Source of the DNA: Rothia mucilaginosa ATCC 25296
GTDB lineage: Bacteria; Actinomycetota; Actinomycetes; Actinomycetales; Micrococcaceae
Assembly: GCF_000175615.1 (NCBI RefSeq)
Contig: NZ_ACVO01000017.1
Span: 1-64,000 of the forward strand
DNA length: 64,000 nucleotides
Direction of reading: 5' to 3'
Position numbers and translations under genes: made by a program. This document shows positions 24,856-32,503 of the stretch, piece after piece (position 1 is the stretch's first letter; every line of letters starts with the position of its first letter). Under the pieces are notes generated by a model, which did not search any database, was not told the origin of the DNA, and worked only from the letters and a program-made list of their open reading frames with translations.

Positions 24856-25152
24856 TCAGGATAAGACGGTGTAGCCGGTCGCCTCGATAGCCCGGCGAAC
24901 CGTCTCCGGAGGTACGACACCGGTGACCGTGACGGTGGAAACACCACCAGCAGCGAGATCAACCTGGACGTCGTCGACCTGGGAGAGGGTCTGAAGGGCC
25001 TGGGTCACGCTTTTCGCGCAGTGCCCGCAGGTCAGGCCGGTGACCTGATAGCTAGAGGAGGACCCTCCTGCTGACGAGTCGCTGGCGGCAGGGTTGGAGA
25101 CGGTGTCGGCACGTGAGGCAGGTCCGCAACAGCTGCAGCCGTGGGAGGCCAT
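24856..25152 (-). CDS. HMA-domain copper chaperone-like protein with Cys-rich head
   Basis: A 98-residue protein, probably a cytoplasmic metal carrier for the ATPase. Residues ~33-98 form a heavy-metal-associated domain with the metal site GLTCGHCAKSV (CxxC) and end TVRRAIEATGYTVLS, the family's usual close. The first 30 residues add HGCSCCG, an extra thiol cluster, and a Ser/Gly linker. The frame is open far upstream, but that part overlaps operators and promoters and is not coding. No clear ribosome binding site precedes the ATG at 25152; a TTG two codons upstream is an alternative. It is the first gene of the two-gene metal operon. Confidence 0.85.
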   Translation of the reverse strand: MASHGCSCCGPASRADTVSNPAASDSSAGGSSSSYQVTGLTCGHCAKSVTQALQTLSQVDDVQVDLAAGGVSTVTVTGVVPPETVRRAIEATGYTVLS

Positions 25153-25222
25153 CGGCAAGAGGCGGGGCGGGGAGGCGATCCTGGGAAAGCTCCTACGGGT
25201 CGGTGGGATGGGGCGATACTGC

Positions 25223-25307
25223 TCTCCAGTATATACCCCCCTGGGGTATATTTTGAAGGGCGGCGATGCTATTCTCCAATATATACCCCCCTGGGGTATA
25301 TTTTCAA
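25223..25307 (-). promoter_or_regulatory. Two tandem metal-responsive promoter/operator units
   Basis: Perfect palindromes ATATACCCC-CCT-GGGGTATAT lie at 25231-25251 and 25281-25301, exactly 50 bases apart. On the minus strand, the upstream unit (25281-25301) sits between TTGAAA (-35-like) and TATATA (-10-like) with 16-17 bases between; the other has TTCAAA and TATATA in the same layout. The TACCCC-N-GGGGTA core matches known CsoR-type copper operators. No csoR gene is in the window, so the repressor must be encoded elsewhere. Repressor identity is inferred. Confidence 0.75.
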
Positions 25308-25452
25308 GGGGTGGGGGCACTGCCCTCATGCGGGGCAGGGTGTGGTCACCGAGCAGCCTCCTCACTGTCGGGAGGGGACAGTGGGAGGCGGAGGGCGCAT
25401 CCGGAAAACGCGACTGCACCCGCACAGCATCCCAGCGCGGAAAGGCGGTATC

Positions 25453-25517
25453 GTCCGAAAGTGACATCAGGGTGCCCGAAGCGAAGCGAGGACGGGTCCC
25501 CTGTAGGAACGAGGACG
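25453..25517. repeat. MITE-like element, copy 3 (half, inverted)
   Basis: These 65 bases match the reverse complement of the left quarter of copies 1 and 2, including GTGACATCAGGGTGCCCGAA and the terminal repeat ending at 25517. The other half is missing. It lies at the cassette side of direct repeat B. Confidence 0.75.
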
Positions 25518-25726
25518 ATAACCGCCTTTCCAAGCGGAACTACACGTAAGCCCCCGAGTCGTCATGACCCGAGGGCTTTCCATATAGTCGATTTAGGAGT
25601 CAGAGCCTTCCGCGGTGCCGGTCGCCTCCGCAACCTTCTGCGCACGAATACGCGGCTCCTTACCCTGCACCTTCACCTCCAGGAACTCGCCCACGTGACG
25701 AATCTCCATGGCACTCACGCCGTGAC
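25502..25726. repeat. Direct repeat B flanking the metal-resistance cassette
   Basis: Counterpart of 22236-22466 and about 3.27 kb away. It covers the MITE terminal repeat, the terminator hairpin at 25548-25577, and the 3' end of the intact esterase gene. Confidence 0.8.
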
Positions 25727-26345
25727 CCGCACCGGCGTACAGCACCTTAATGCCGTCGGTGTACTTGCGGATCCAGTCGTAGGTGTAGTTCACCATCTCC
25801 TGCGGGATGACGGGGTCTTCCTGGTCACGACCAAAGAACACCGGCAGTTCGGTCTTCTTCAGCTCCTCGTCCTTGAAGTACGGCGAATCAGAATCTACCG
25901 CATAGCCGGACAGTCCCACCACAGCGGCGAACTCGCCGGGAGCATGACGCACCATCGAAGTTGCGATGCCCATACCCTGCGAGAAGCCCAGCAGAGTCAC
26001 CGAAGCATACGGTTCACGGTTCGCACGCACCCACTCCAGCACGTAGTCACTCGCCTGCTCAATGGCGCGCTGGTCAGATTCGAGCTGCTGGTTCAGCGGG
26101 TACCACTGGTAGCCGATAGCGTCTGCGGCAATGTAGGCTCCGGTCGAGTCCGCAGAGAACTGGCTACCAACCGGCTGCGGTGCACGCATGGAGGCGTAGG
26201 TGAAGCCCTCCTGCGGAAGGTGCGCCGCCAGAGACAGCAGATCGTGCTCCTGGGAGCCGTAGCCGTGCAGCATGAGCACCAGATGGGTGCCTGCGCGTTC
26301 GTTCTCGGGGCGGGTGTATTCGACGACGTATTTGTTTTCGCTCAT
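25593..26345 (-). CDS. Alpha/beta-hydrolase esterase (phospholipase/carboxylesterase family)
   Basis: A 250-residue soluble hydrolase. The catalytic serine is in LLGFSQGMGIATS (GxSxG), the aspartate is likely in FFGRDQEDPVIPQ, and the histidine in YAGAGHGVSAMEI. The oxyanion region is LMLHGYGSQEHDLLSLA. The length and motif order fit the small carboxylesterase group (YpfH-like); the substrate is unknown. The ATG at 26345 has only a weak ribosome binding site. Its last ~44 codons are duplicated at 22334-22466, making this gene the apparent integration target of the metal cassette. It is divergent from the TipA-type regulator. Confidence 0.88.
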   Translation of the reverse strand: MSENKYVVEYTRPENERAGTHLVLMLHGYGSQEHDLLSLAAHLPQEGFTYASMRAPQPVGSQFSADSTGAYIAADAIGYQWYPLNQQLESDQRAIEQASDYVLEWVRANREPYASVTLLGFSQGMGIATSMVRHAPGEFAAVVGLSGYAVDSDSPYFKDEELKKTELPVFFGRDQEDPVIPQEMVNYTYDWIRKYTDGIKVLYAGAGHGVSAMEIRHVGEFLEVKVQGKEPRIRAQKVAEATGTAEGSDS

Positions 26346-26402
26346 GCACCCATCTTAGCGAGGACTCCCCCGCAAACCTGCACCGCAGGTTCCGCTGCTA
26401 GC

Positions 26403-26433
26403 TTGACCCTCACCTAACGTGAGGTTTTAGAGT
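26403..26433 (+). promoter_or_regulatory. MerR-type promoter with 19-bp spacer, leaderless start
   Basis: TTGACC (26403-26408) and TAGAGT (26428-26433) are 19 bases apart, the long spacing typical of MerR-activated promoters. The spacer holds the palindrome CCTCAC-CTAAC-GTGAGG. The next gene's ATG is seven bases after the -10 box, so transcription probably begins at the start codon. Autoregulation by the gene at 26440 is inferred. Confidence 0.7.
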
Positions 26434-26439
26434 GAAACC

Positions 26440-27255
26440 ATGGACGCGAACATAACACCACCTGACGGGCAACACGAATACACCGTAGGAGAAGCGGCAT
26501 CATTACACGGGCTAACAGTCCGCACGCTTCACCACTGGGAGCAGCGAGGCTTGCTCAACCCGGCGCACGATGAGTTCAACGGGTACCGGTACTACACCGA
26601 TACAGACCTTGAACGAATCACCGTCATCATGGGATACCGCGCCATCGGCATGAGCCTTGACGCTATTCGCAACATACTGCATGACCAGGCGAACAGCACC
26701 GAGCATCTGCTCGCTCAGCGGGATATGCTTCAACGCAAAATCGCCGCGTACGGGCGCATGCTTGAAACCATCGAACACCTTTTGGAGGACACCATGGCAC
26801 CTAAAAATGAGCAGCTCAGCGCCGCCGAAAAAGCAGAGATCATGGGTGAGGGGTTCAGCCTCGCCCACCAGCAGGAAGCGCAGGAGCGTTACGGAAAAAC
26901 TGACGACTGGGCTGAATACCAGCGCCGAACTGCAACGATGAACCGTGCCGACTGGCAGAACGGCAAACAGCAGGTTGACGAGGTAGAGCAGGCCCTCGTC
27001 GAGGCATTCAACCGCGGCGTGAAGCCGGGCAGTGAGGAGGCGAACGCACTCGCCGAGCGGCACCGCGCCTCCCTGTTCTTCTTCGAGGTCACCCCCGCTA
27101 AGCACGCTATTCTAGCCCGCGGCTACGTTGAGGATGCCCGTTTCAAGGCACACTACGAGAAGCTTGCGACCGGGCTCGCAGAATGGTTGCGGGATGTCAT
27201 CTACGAGAATGCTCGTGCACACGGTATTGACCCGGAAAAAGCGGCTTGGGGTTAA
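26440..27255 (+). CDS. TipA-type MerR-family transcriptional regulator
   Basis: A 271-residue regulator. Residues 12-80 form the MerR winged helix (YTVGEAASLHGLTVRTLHHWEQRGLLNP...YRYYTDTDLERI), followed by the dimer coiled coil to about 118. Residues ~128-265 match the TipAS drug-binding domain (GEGFSLAHQQEAQERYGKT, RHRASLFFFEVTPAKHAILARGYVEDARFKAHYEKL). TipA proteins bind thiopeptide-like or other multidrug ligands and activate their own promoter. The long-spacer promoter at 26403-26433 with an operator in the spacer fits self-activation. No ribosome binding site exists because the message is probably leaderless. No dedicated efflux gene is adjacent, so its regulon may be only itself or distant genes. 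Confidence 0.9.
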   Translation: MDANITPPDGQHEYTVGEAASLHGLTVRTLHHWEQRGLLNPAHDEFNGYRYYTDTDLERITVIMGYRAIGMSLDAIRNILHDQANSTEHLLAQRDMLQRKIAAYGRMLETIEHLLEDTMAPKNEQLSAAEKAEIMGEGFSLAHQQEAQERYGKTDDWAEYQRRTATMNRADWQNGKQQVDEVEQALVEAFNRGVKPGSEEANALAERHRASLFFFEVTPAKHAILARGYVEDARFKAHYEKLATGLAEWLRDVIYENARAHGIDPEKAAWG

Positions 27256-27322
27256 ACCTACGGGCTGAAAATACCCAGTAGCTAGGGGTGAGTAGCTGAG
27301 TGTGAAAGCTGAGCACAAAAAT

Positions 27323-27358
27323 ACGCCCGGTATTCCCAACGTTGGGAATACCGGGCGT
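27323..27358. terminator. Perfect bidirectional terminator between convergent MerR genes
   Basis: A perfect 18-bp stem (27323-27340 with 27341-27358) with AAAAAT upstream and TTT downstream, placed between two convergent regulator genes. Confidence 0.85.
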
Positions 27359-27386
27359 TTATACGCGTCTGCAGAAGACTAGTTAC

Positions 27387-27737
27387 CTAGCGGGTGCCGT
27401 CGATGTGACGGCGGTGCTCCTGAATACGGCGATCCAGGTGCTCAAGGTTCTGCTGCAACCCCACAATCTCATCCTCAATCTTCTGACGGGCGCGCTCCAT
27501 CACATCAATGGATAGGGCGTGGTCGTCCGGATTGCTCAAAATCGTGCGAATGTCGGCAAGACTCATTCCGGCCTGACGGCAGGTAGCAATAAACCGTGCA
27601 GCGGAGATAGACTCCTCATCAAAAATACGGGTTCCGTGAGCATCACGGGGCACAGCAATGAGCCCCTCTTTTTCGTAATAGCGCAGGGCGTGGGTGCTCA
27701 CCCCCAATTGCTCCGCTACCTCTTGAATACTTACCAC
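27387..27737 (-). CDS. MerR-family transcriptional regulator
   Basis: A 116-residue short MerR protein: winged helix at residues 3-70 (SIQEVAEQLGVSTHALRYYEKEGLIAVPRDAHGTRIFDEESISAARFI) and a dimer coiled coil at 76-112, with no added ligand domain and no cysteine pattern of metal sensors. It starts with GTG at 27737. Upstream on the minus strand is a palindrome TTAGA-CCCGC-TCTAA inside a possible promoter and an AT-rich -10 (CATTAA) a few bases before the start codon, so it may also be leaderless and self-regulated. The ligand and targets are unknown. Confidence 0.85.
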   Translation of the reverse strand: MVSIQEVAEQLGVSTHALRYYEKEGLIAVPRDAHGTRIFDEESISAARFIATCRQAGMSLADIRTILSNPDDHALSIDVMERARQKIEDEIVGLQQNLEHLDRRIQEHRRHIDGTR

Positions 27738-28092
27738 AGCTTTAATGCTATGGGGTTAGAGCGGGTCTAAAGCAAACCGAGAACCCTTACCTTCCAGTGC
27801 AACAGGAGGCTACTTCCGCGGTATCTCGCGGAGGTTTCGCAAAACACCCGAAAAACCGGAAAATATTCCCTGACTTGGCACAACACTCTTCATAAAGATA
27901 GAAAAAATGCCGGACGCTCGCATCATACGAACGCCCGGCATTCTATTACATAACCCTAAGGGTGAAGGTTAATTCACGGTGGGCGGAAGGACAGTTGAGA
28001 ATACCCAGTCATTCCCTCACAATCCCACACCCACTGTTTGGATAAAACAACATTCAGCAGGATGCGTGAAACGCCTTCGGGCGCCGGTCGAG
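27738..28092. other. Intergenic region between metX and the small MerR gene
   Basis: No gene seen. It holds the MerR promoter with its palindrome near 27752-27768, a small hairpin TCCGCG-GTATCT-CGCGGA near 27816-27833, and an imperfect terminator-like hairpin at 27907-27943 (GCCGGACGCTCG / CGAACGCCCGGC) downstream of metX. Confidence 0.5.
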
Positions 28093-29421
28093 TTAGCGAT
28101 TAACAGCGCCGTACAGGCGAGTCATCGATTCCAAAGCTTCACGTTCACGCTGCGCCTCACTCGGGGCGGCGGATTCATCTTCAACGCCGAGGGCGCGCGC
28201 CAGAATCTTCTCCACCTGCTTCGCCTCAATCAAGAAGCCGTCATGGCCGTGGTTCGACTCGATAATGTCCACGGGCACCGGGGTGGGAAGCGCCTCCGCC
28301 AGGCGGTGCGACTCGTGCGGGAAGAACAGACGGTCCGTGTTCACCGCCGCAATCGTCCACTCGCAATCGGTGTGCGCCAGCGCCTGTGCCAGAGTGCCGC
28401 GGCCACGAGCCACATCGTGCGAAATCAGCGCCTCATTCACAGCCAGGTAGCTGTTCGCGTCAAAACGCTCAACCAGCTTGGCGCCGTGGTGATCCAGGTA
28501 GCTTTCAATGGCGTAGCGGCCGCGCGGCTCACCCAGCGAACCGCCCACAGTGTTTTCGCCGCGGTTCTCTTCGCGGCCGAAGCGGTGCTCCAGCTCTGCG
28601 GGGCTGCGGTAGGTGGTGTGCGCAATACGGCGCGCCAGAGCCAGACCGGCAGTCGGTGCAGGACCGGCATAGTAGTCGCCACCGGCAAAGTTCGCATCCG
28701 AACGAATCGCAATGTTCTGAGTGTGGGCCCAGGAAATCTGCTCCGCCGTAGCCGAAGGACCGGAGGCAATGACCGCGCATCCGCGCACCAGCTCGGGGTT
28801 AGTTGCCGCCCACTCCAGGGCGCGAGCACCACCGAGGGAACCACCAATCACGTAGCGGAAGCTCGTCACGCCCAGTGCACGCGCCAGACGCGCCTCCGCA
28901 CGTACGGAGTCGCGAATGCTCACCTGCGGGAAGCGGGAACCCCAGTGCTCACCAGCGCCCGGGTAGCCCTCGGGGACGATGCTCGACGGACCGGTAGAAC
29001 CGTAGCAGCCACCCAAAATATTGGGAGCAATCACGAAGTAGCGGTTGGTGTCCACGACCGAGCCGGGGCCCACGATGCCTTCCCACCAGCCGTCCGATTC
29101 GATAGCGCGAATCAGCGGGGCGGGCATGTCGGGGGTGGGGACGCCGCGGGAGACATGCGTGTCACCGGTGAGCGCGTGCAGGATCAGGATGGCGTTATCG
29201 CCAGCCTCGTTGAGGGTGCCCCAGGTTTCGTAGCCGATGGTGACCTGCGGCAGGGTTACGCCGGATTCGAGCTCCAGGTCGCCGATGTTCAGCTGACGCA
29301 GGTAGCCTTGCGCTTCGGGGTGTTCGCGCTGGGTGCCTGCCACGGGGATGGGCGCGGTAACAGGCTGGTTGATAGTGCCGGGCTGGGTGGTGCCGGACTG
29401 GCTAGTGCTCTGGGCGGTCAT
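28093..29421 (-). CDS. metX: Homoserine O-acetyltransferase
   Basis: Acetylates L-homoserine with acetyl-CoA, the first committed step of methionine synthesis by direct sulfhydrylation. The 442-residue alpha/beta-hydrolase protein has the nucleophile elbow IGGSLGGARALEW, the substrate segment TGDTHVSRG, and the His region ESNHGHDGFLIE near the C terminus. The first ~45 residues are Gln/Thr/Pro-rich and variable. The start at 29421 is chosen for AAGGGA about six bases upstream; the longer frame runs through a hairpin. It lies downstream of metY on the same strand with a strong hairpin between, so read-through from the SAM-IV-controlled metY message is likely but may be reduced. Confidence 0.96.
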   Translation of the reverse strand: MTAQSTSQSGTTQPGTINQPVTAPIPVAGTQREHPEAQGYLRQLNIGDLELESGVTLPQVTIGYETWGTLNEAGDNAILILHALTGDTHVSRGVPTPDMPAPLIRAIESDGWWEGIVGPGSVVDTNRYFVIAPNILGGCYGSTGPSSIVPEGYPGAGEHWGSRFPQVSIRDSVRAEARLARALGVTSFRYVIGGSLGGARALEWAATNPELVRGCAVIASGPSATAEQISWAHTQNIAIRSDANFAGGDYYAGPAPTAGLALARRIAHTTYRSPAELEHRFGREENRGENTVGGSLGEPRGRYAIESYLDHHGAKLVERFDANSYLAVNEALISHDVARGRGTLAQALAHTDCEWTIAAVNTDRLFFPHESHRLAEALPTPVPVDIIESNHGHDGFLIEAKQVEKILARALGVEDESAAPSEAQREREALESMTRLYGAVNR

Positions 29422-29557
29422 GGGGGTTCCCTTCACTGGGTTGGCCGGCGAGGTGGTGCCGGGTGTGAGCGGGGTACTCGTCTGCGGGTTGAATCTGCGG
29501 GTTGAGGCAGCGAGGCGGCGGTGCCGCGCGCTTATGAAATGCTCCGTAACGGGGAAT

Positions 29558-29601
29558 CCGCAGGTGGACCGAAAAGCCGTAGCTTGCCGGTCCACCTGCG
29601 G
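29558..29601 (-). terminator. Perfect hairpin between metY and metX
   Basis: A perfect 14-bp stem (CCGCAGGTGGACCG / CGGTCCACCTGCGG) with a 16-base loop lies 13 bases after the metY stop codon. No T run follows, so it may be an attenuator or an mRNA-stability element rather than a full terminator. Confidence 0.6.
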
Positions 29602-29613
29602 GTGCATCACCGT

Positions 29614-30960
29614 TTAGGAGAGGGTGTCGAAGCCCAACTGCAGGTCGGCGAGAATATCGTCGATGTTCTCGATACCGACAGCAAGGCGGATGAAGTTCGG
29701 GTACACGCCAATCTTCTCCAGCTCCTCAGTGGAAAGCTGAGAGTGGGTGGTGGAGGCGGGGTGAATCACGAGCGAGCGCACGTCACCGATGTTCGCCACG
29801 TTGGAGTGCAGCTTGAGGGCGTCCACGAAGTCGCGGGCCTGCTCCAGGGTTGCGTCCTTGAGGGTGAAGCCGAGCACCGCACCGGGGCCCTTGGGCAGGT
29901 ACTTCTGTGCACGCTCGTACCAGGGGGAGGATTCCACGCCAGCCCAGATGACCTTCTCGACCTGCGGGTTTGCTTCGAGCCAGCGGGCGACCTTGGTGGC
30001 GTTCTCAACGTGACGTTCGATGCGCAGGGAAAGGGTCTCCAGGCCGATGCCGATGTTGAAGGCGTTGGTCGGGGAGATGGCGGCGCCGGTGTCACGCAGC
30101 AGGGAGACGCGCGCCTTCAGGATGTAGGAGAGGTTCGCGCCGAACGCGGAGTCCTTACCCAAATCGCGTGCGTAGACCAGGCCGTGGTAGCCGGGGGCGG
30201 GCTGGTTGAACTTGGGGAACTTCTCGGGGTCTGCACCGTAGTCGAAGTTACCGGAGTCAACGATCACGCCGCCGATGGAGGTGCCGTGGCCGCCCAGGTA
30301 CTTGGTGGCAGAGTGGACGACTACGTCTGCGCCGTGCTCGATGGGGCGCAGCAGGTACGGGGTGGGTACGGTGTTGTCCACGATCAGGGGCACACCGTTT
30401 TCGTGCGCGATCTTGGCGATGGGCTCAATGTCGAGCACGTCGTTGCGGGGGTTGGGCACGGACTCGCCGTAGAAGAGCTTGGTGTTGGGTCGGACTGCGG
30501 CGCGCCATGCGTCCAGGTCGTCCGGGTCCTCAACAAAGGTGGTTTCAATGCCCAGGTCGGCGAGGGTGTACTTGAGCAGGTTGTAGGTGCCGCCGTACAC
30601 GGAGGGCGAAGCAACAACGTGGTCGCCTGCACCGGCAATGTTCAGGATTGCGTAGGTGATAGCTGCCTGACCGGATGCCAGCAGCAGCGCGCCTACGCCG
30701 CCTTCCAGGGAGGCGATACGGTTTTCGATGACTTCCTGGGTGGGGTTGTTGAGGCGAGTGTAAATGGGGCCCAGCTCGGCGAGGGCGAAACGGTTCGCTG
30801 CCTGCTCGGCGCTGTCAAAGACGAAGGAAGTGGTCTGGTAGATAGGTAGTGCCCGAGCTCCCGTTGCGGCATCCGGCGCCTGACCTGCGTGGATCTGGCG
30901 GGTTTCGAACTTCCAACCGGCGGGGTTGGCGGGAGTCGGGACGGTAGTGTTGTTGCTCAT
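29614..30960 (-). CDS. metY: O-acetylhomoserine sulfhydrylase
   Basis: PLP enzyme that makes homocysteine from O-acetylhomoserine and sulfide. The 448-residue Cys/Met-metabolism protein has TRQIHAGQAPD, LPIYQTTSFVFDSAEQAANRF, and the PLP lysine in VVHSATKYLGGHG. The long insert and total length fit MetY rather than the shorter MetB/MetC. TAGGAG lies six bases before the ATG. A SAM-IV riboswitch precedes it, and metX follows, making a two-gene methionine unit on the minus strand. Confidence 0.96.
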   Translation of the reverse strand: MSNNTTVPTPANPAGWKFETRQIHAGQAPDAATGARALPIYQTTSFVFDSAEQAANRFALAELGPIYTRLNNPTQEVIENRIASLEGGVGALLLASGQAAITYAILNIAGAGDHVVASPSVYGGTYNLLKYTLADLGIETTFVEDPDDLDAWRAAVRPNTKLFYGESVPNPRNDVLDIEPIAKIAHENGVPLIVDNTVPTPYLLRPIEHGADVVVHSATKYLGGHGTSIGGVIVDSGNFDYGADPEKFPKFNQPAPGYHGLVYARDLGKDSAFGANLSYILKARVSLLRDTGAAISPTNAFNIGIGLETLSLRIERHVENATKVARWLEANPQVEKVIWAGVESSPWYERAQKYLPKGPGAVLGFTLKDATLEQARDFVDALKLHSNVANIGDVRSLVIHPASTTHSQLSTEELEKIGVYPNFIRLAVGIENIDDILADLQLGFDTLS

Positions 30961-31062
30961 GCGTGGCTCCTATTGGGGATTCTTAAGGGGCCGCATGCCG
31001 ACGGTACAGGAATCGTCGTCGAATAATCCTGTCACGATTGATGTACCGGTTTCGGTCACATC

Positions 31063-31177
31063 GGTCCCGCGCTTGCGTCACGCTTGTGCGTGCCGCCCGG
31101 TCTTCACCCAGGGCACCCCACCGCGGAGGAGGGTTGCCGGCCAGCTAGCTGGGGCTTATCGCTGGCGCTCTTGACCT
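31063..31177 (-). promoter_or_regulatory. SAM-IV riboswitch upstream of metY
   Basis: On the minus strand this 115-base segment carries the core blocks of the actinobacterial SAM-IV aptamer in order: GGTC, GCCAGCG, AAGCCCCAGCTAGCTGGCC, GGCAACCCTCC, CGCGGTGGGGTGCCC, GGGTGAAGACC, and the far GCAAGCGCGGGACC block. The order and spacing match what I recall of the mycobacterial SAM-IV RNA. It ends about 100 bases before the metY start, so SAM binding is expected to lower metY/metX expression, probably at transcription or translation level. Established family; the assignment here is by motif recall. Confidence 0.9.
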
Positions 31178-31516
31178 GTTATTTAGAGTGTCATAGGGCA
31201 CGGGGCGGGGTCAAGGATTTTGTGGGTGCGCGGTACTTTAAGACATTTCATTGCAAAGATGACGTTTTTTAACGTCTGTCATAAAACGCGAACGACGGTG
31301 CCGGGGCAATCCGAGGACGAGGCAATCGAGATGCGGAGGCGGACACCCACCATCCACACAGTAACCCCCATCACTTTTATCTACGGTTTTTCGGTACACT
31401 GAAATGACACATACACTCACGCAGGGTACAACTCGCTACGGCTCGCTACGCCGTTTATCCTGCTCAGCATCCCTCCGGTATAGGGGCCAGAGGGTCATAC
31501 CCGAAGGTTACCTACC
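31178..31516. other. Promoter region between metY and the ABC operon
   Basis: No gene seen. It should hold the metY promoter (minus, upstream of 31177) and the ABC-operon promoter (plus). A short direct repeat CTCGCTACG occurs twice near 31432-31450. No clear operator was recognised. Confidence 0.4.
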
Positions 31517-32503
31517 ATGTCTCTTGTTCTTGATGCGGCGCAGCTCAGCCGCGTCTTTGGCAAAGGTGAAAACGCTTTTACCGCCGTCGACCGTGTGTCA
31601 CTTCGCGTTAGTTCCGGTGAGATTCATGCTCTCCTCGGCCCCAACGGTGCGGGCAAAACGACGACCGTGCAGATGTGCTCGACCCTGCTCACACCCACCG
31701 GCGGTAGCCTCACCGTGAACGGTATTGACGCTATCGCCCACCCGCAGCGGGCTCGCCGCCACGTGGGTCTAGCGTTGGGCGGGGAGAACGGCTTCTACCC
31801 GCGCGCCAGTGCCCGCGATAATCTGCTGTTCTTCGCCGATGTTGCGGGGGTTTCCGGGCGGGCTCGACGACACGAGGTGGAGCATGCCCTAGCCCGTGTG
31901 GAACTCACCGATGCGGCAACGCGGCCTGTCCAGGAGTTTTCTCGCGGCATGAAGCAGCGCCTACATATTGCCCGCGCCCTGCTCGGCTCCCCCGCTCTGC
32001 TCCTGCTGGATGAGCCGACCAACGGGCTCGATCCCGATATCGCTCTGACCGTGCGTACCCTCATCCGTTCTCTCGCGGAAGACGGCGCCGCCGTTCTGCT
32101 GACGAGTCACCTGTTGGGCGAAATCGAGGATTTGGCGCACACTATTACCGTTTTGGGCGCAGGTTCTGTCGCCGTGAGCGGCACCCTCGAGGACGTTGCC
32201 GCGCACGCAGGTATTGCCGCCACGACCGTGGTTCAGGTGGACCCCACCGCCACCGAGGGTCTTGATACACTACGCGGATTCCTCCACGATAAGGCGGCGG
32301 TACTTTTTGCCCCGCGTGGTTCCGGCTGGGAGCTAACCCTCTACTGGCATGGCGAGCGCGCCACGTTCGAGGCGGGCGAGGCTCACCGCATCCTCACGGA
32401 GGGGCTTGCCACCGCGAACATTGGGGCACGGACCGAACCGTACACACGCCCGGCAACCTTGGAAGAGGCATACCTGGCGATGGCGGAGGGGCTCAAACGA
32501 TGA
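31517..32503 (+). CDS. ABC transporter ATP-binding protein
   Basis: A 328-residue ATPase of the DrrA/NatA-type exporter group. Walker A is LLGPNGAGKTTT, the signature EFSRGMKQRLHIARAL, Walker B LLLLDEPTNGLDP, and the H-loop LLTSHLLGEIEDL. Residues ~235-328 form the variable C-terminal region of this group. AAGG lies about eight bases before the ATG. Its stop codon overlaps the next permease start (ATGA), and a second permease follows, so the three genes form one exporter. Substrate is unknown; the class handles drugs, ions or lipids. Confidence 0.93.
   Translation: MSLVLDAAQLSRVFGKGENAFTAVDRVSLRVSSGEIHALLGPNGAGKTTTVQMCSTLLTPTGGSLTVNGIDAIAHPQRARRHVGLALGGENGFYPRASARDNLLFFADVAGVSGRARRHEVEHALARVELTDAATRPVQEFSRGMKQRLHIARALLGSPALLLLDEPTNGLDPDIALTVRTLIRSLAEDGAAVLLTSHLLGEIEDLAHTITVLGAGSVAVSGTLEDVAAHAGIAATTVVQVDPTATEGLDTLRGFLHDKAAVLFAPRGSGWELTLYWHGERATFEAGEAHRILTEGLATANIGARTEPYTRPATLEEAYLAMAEGLKR

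Noticed and set aside
25153..25533. Extended N terminus of the HMA protein (frame open to 225 codons)
   Set aside because: The upstream part covers two promoters, two operators and a MITE fragment, so it cannot be coding; the protein begins at 25152.
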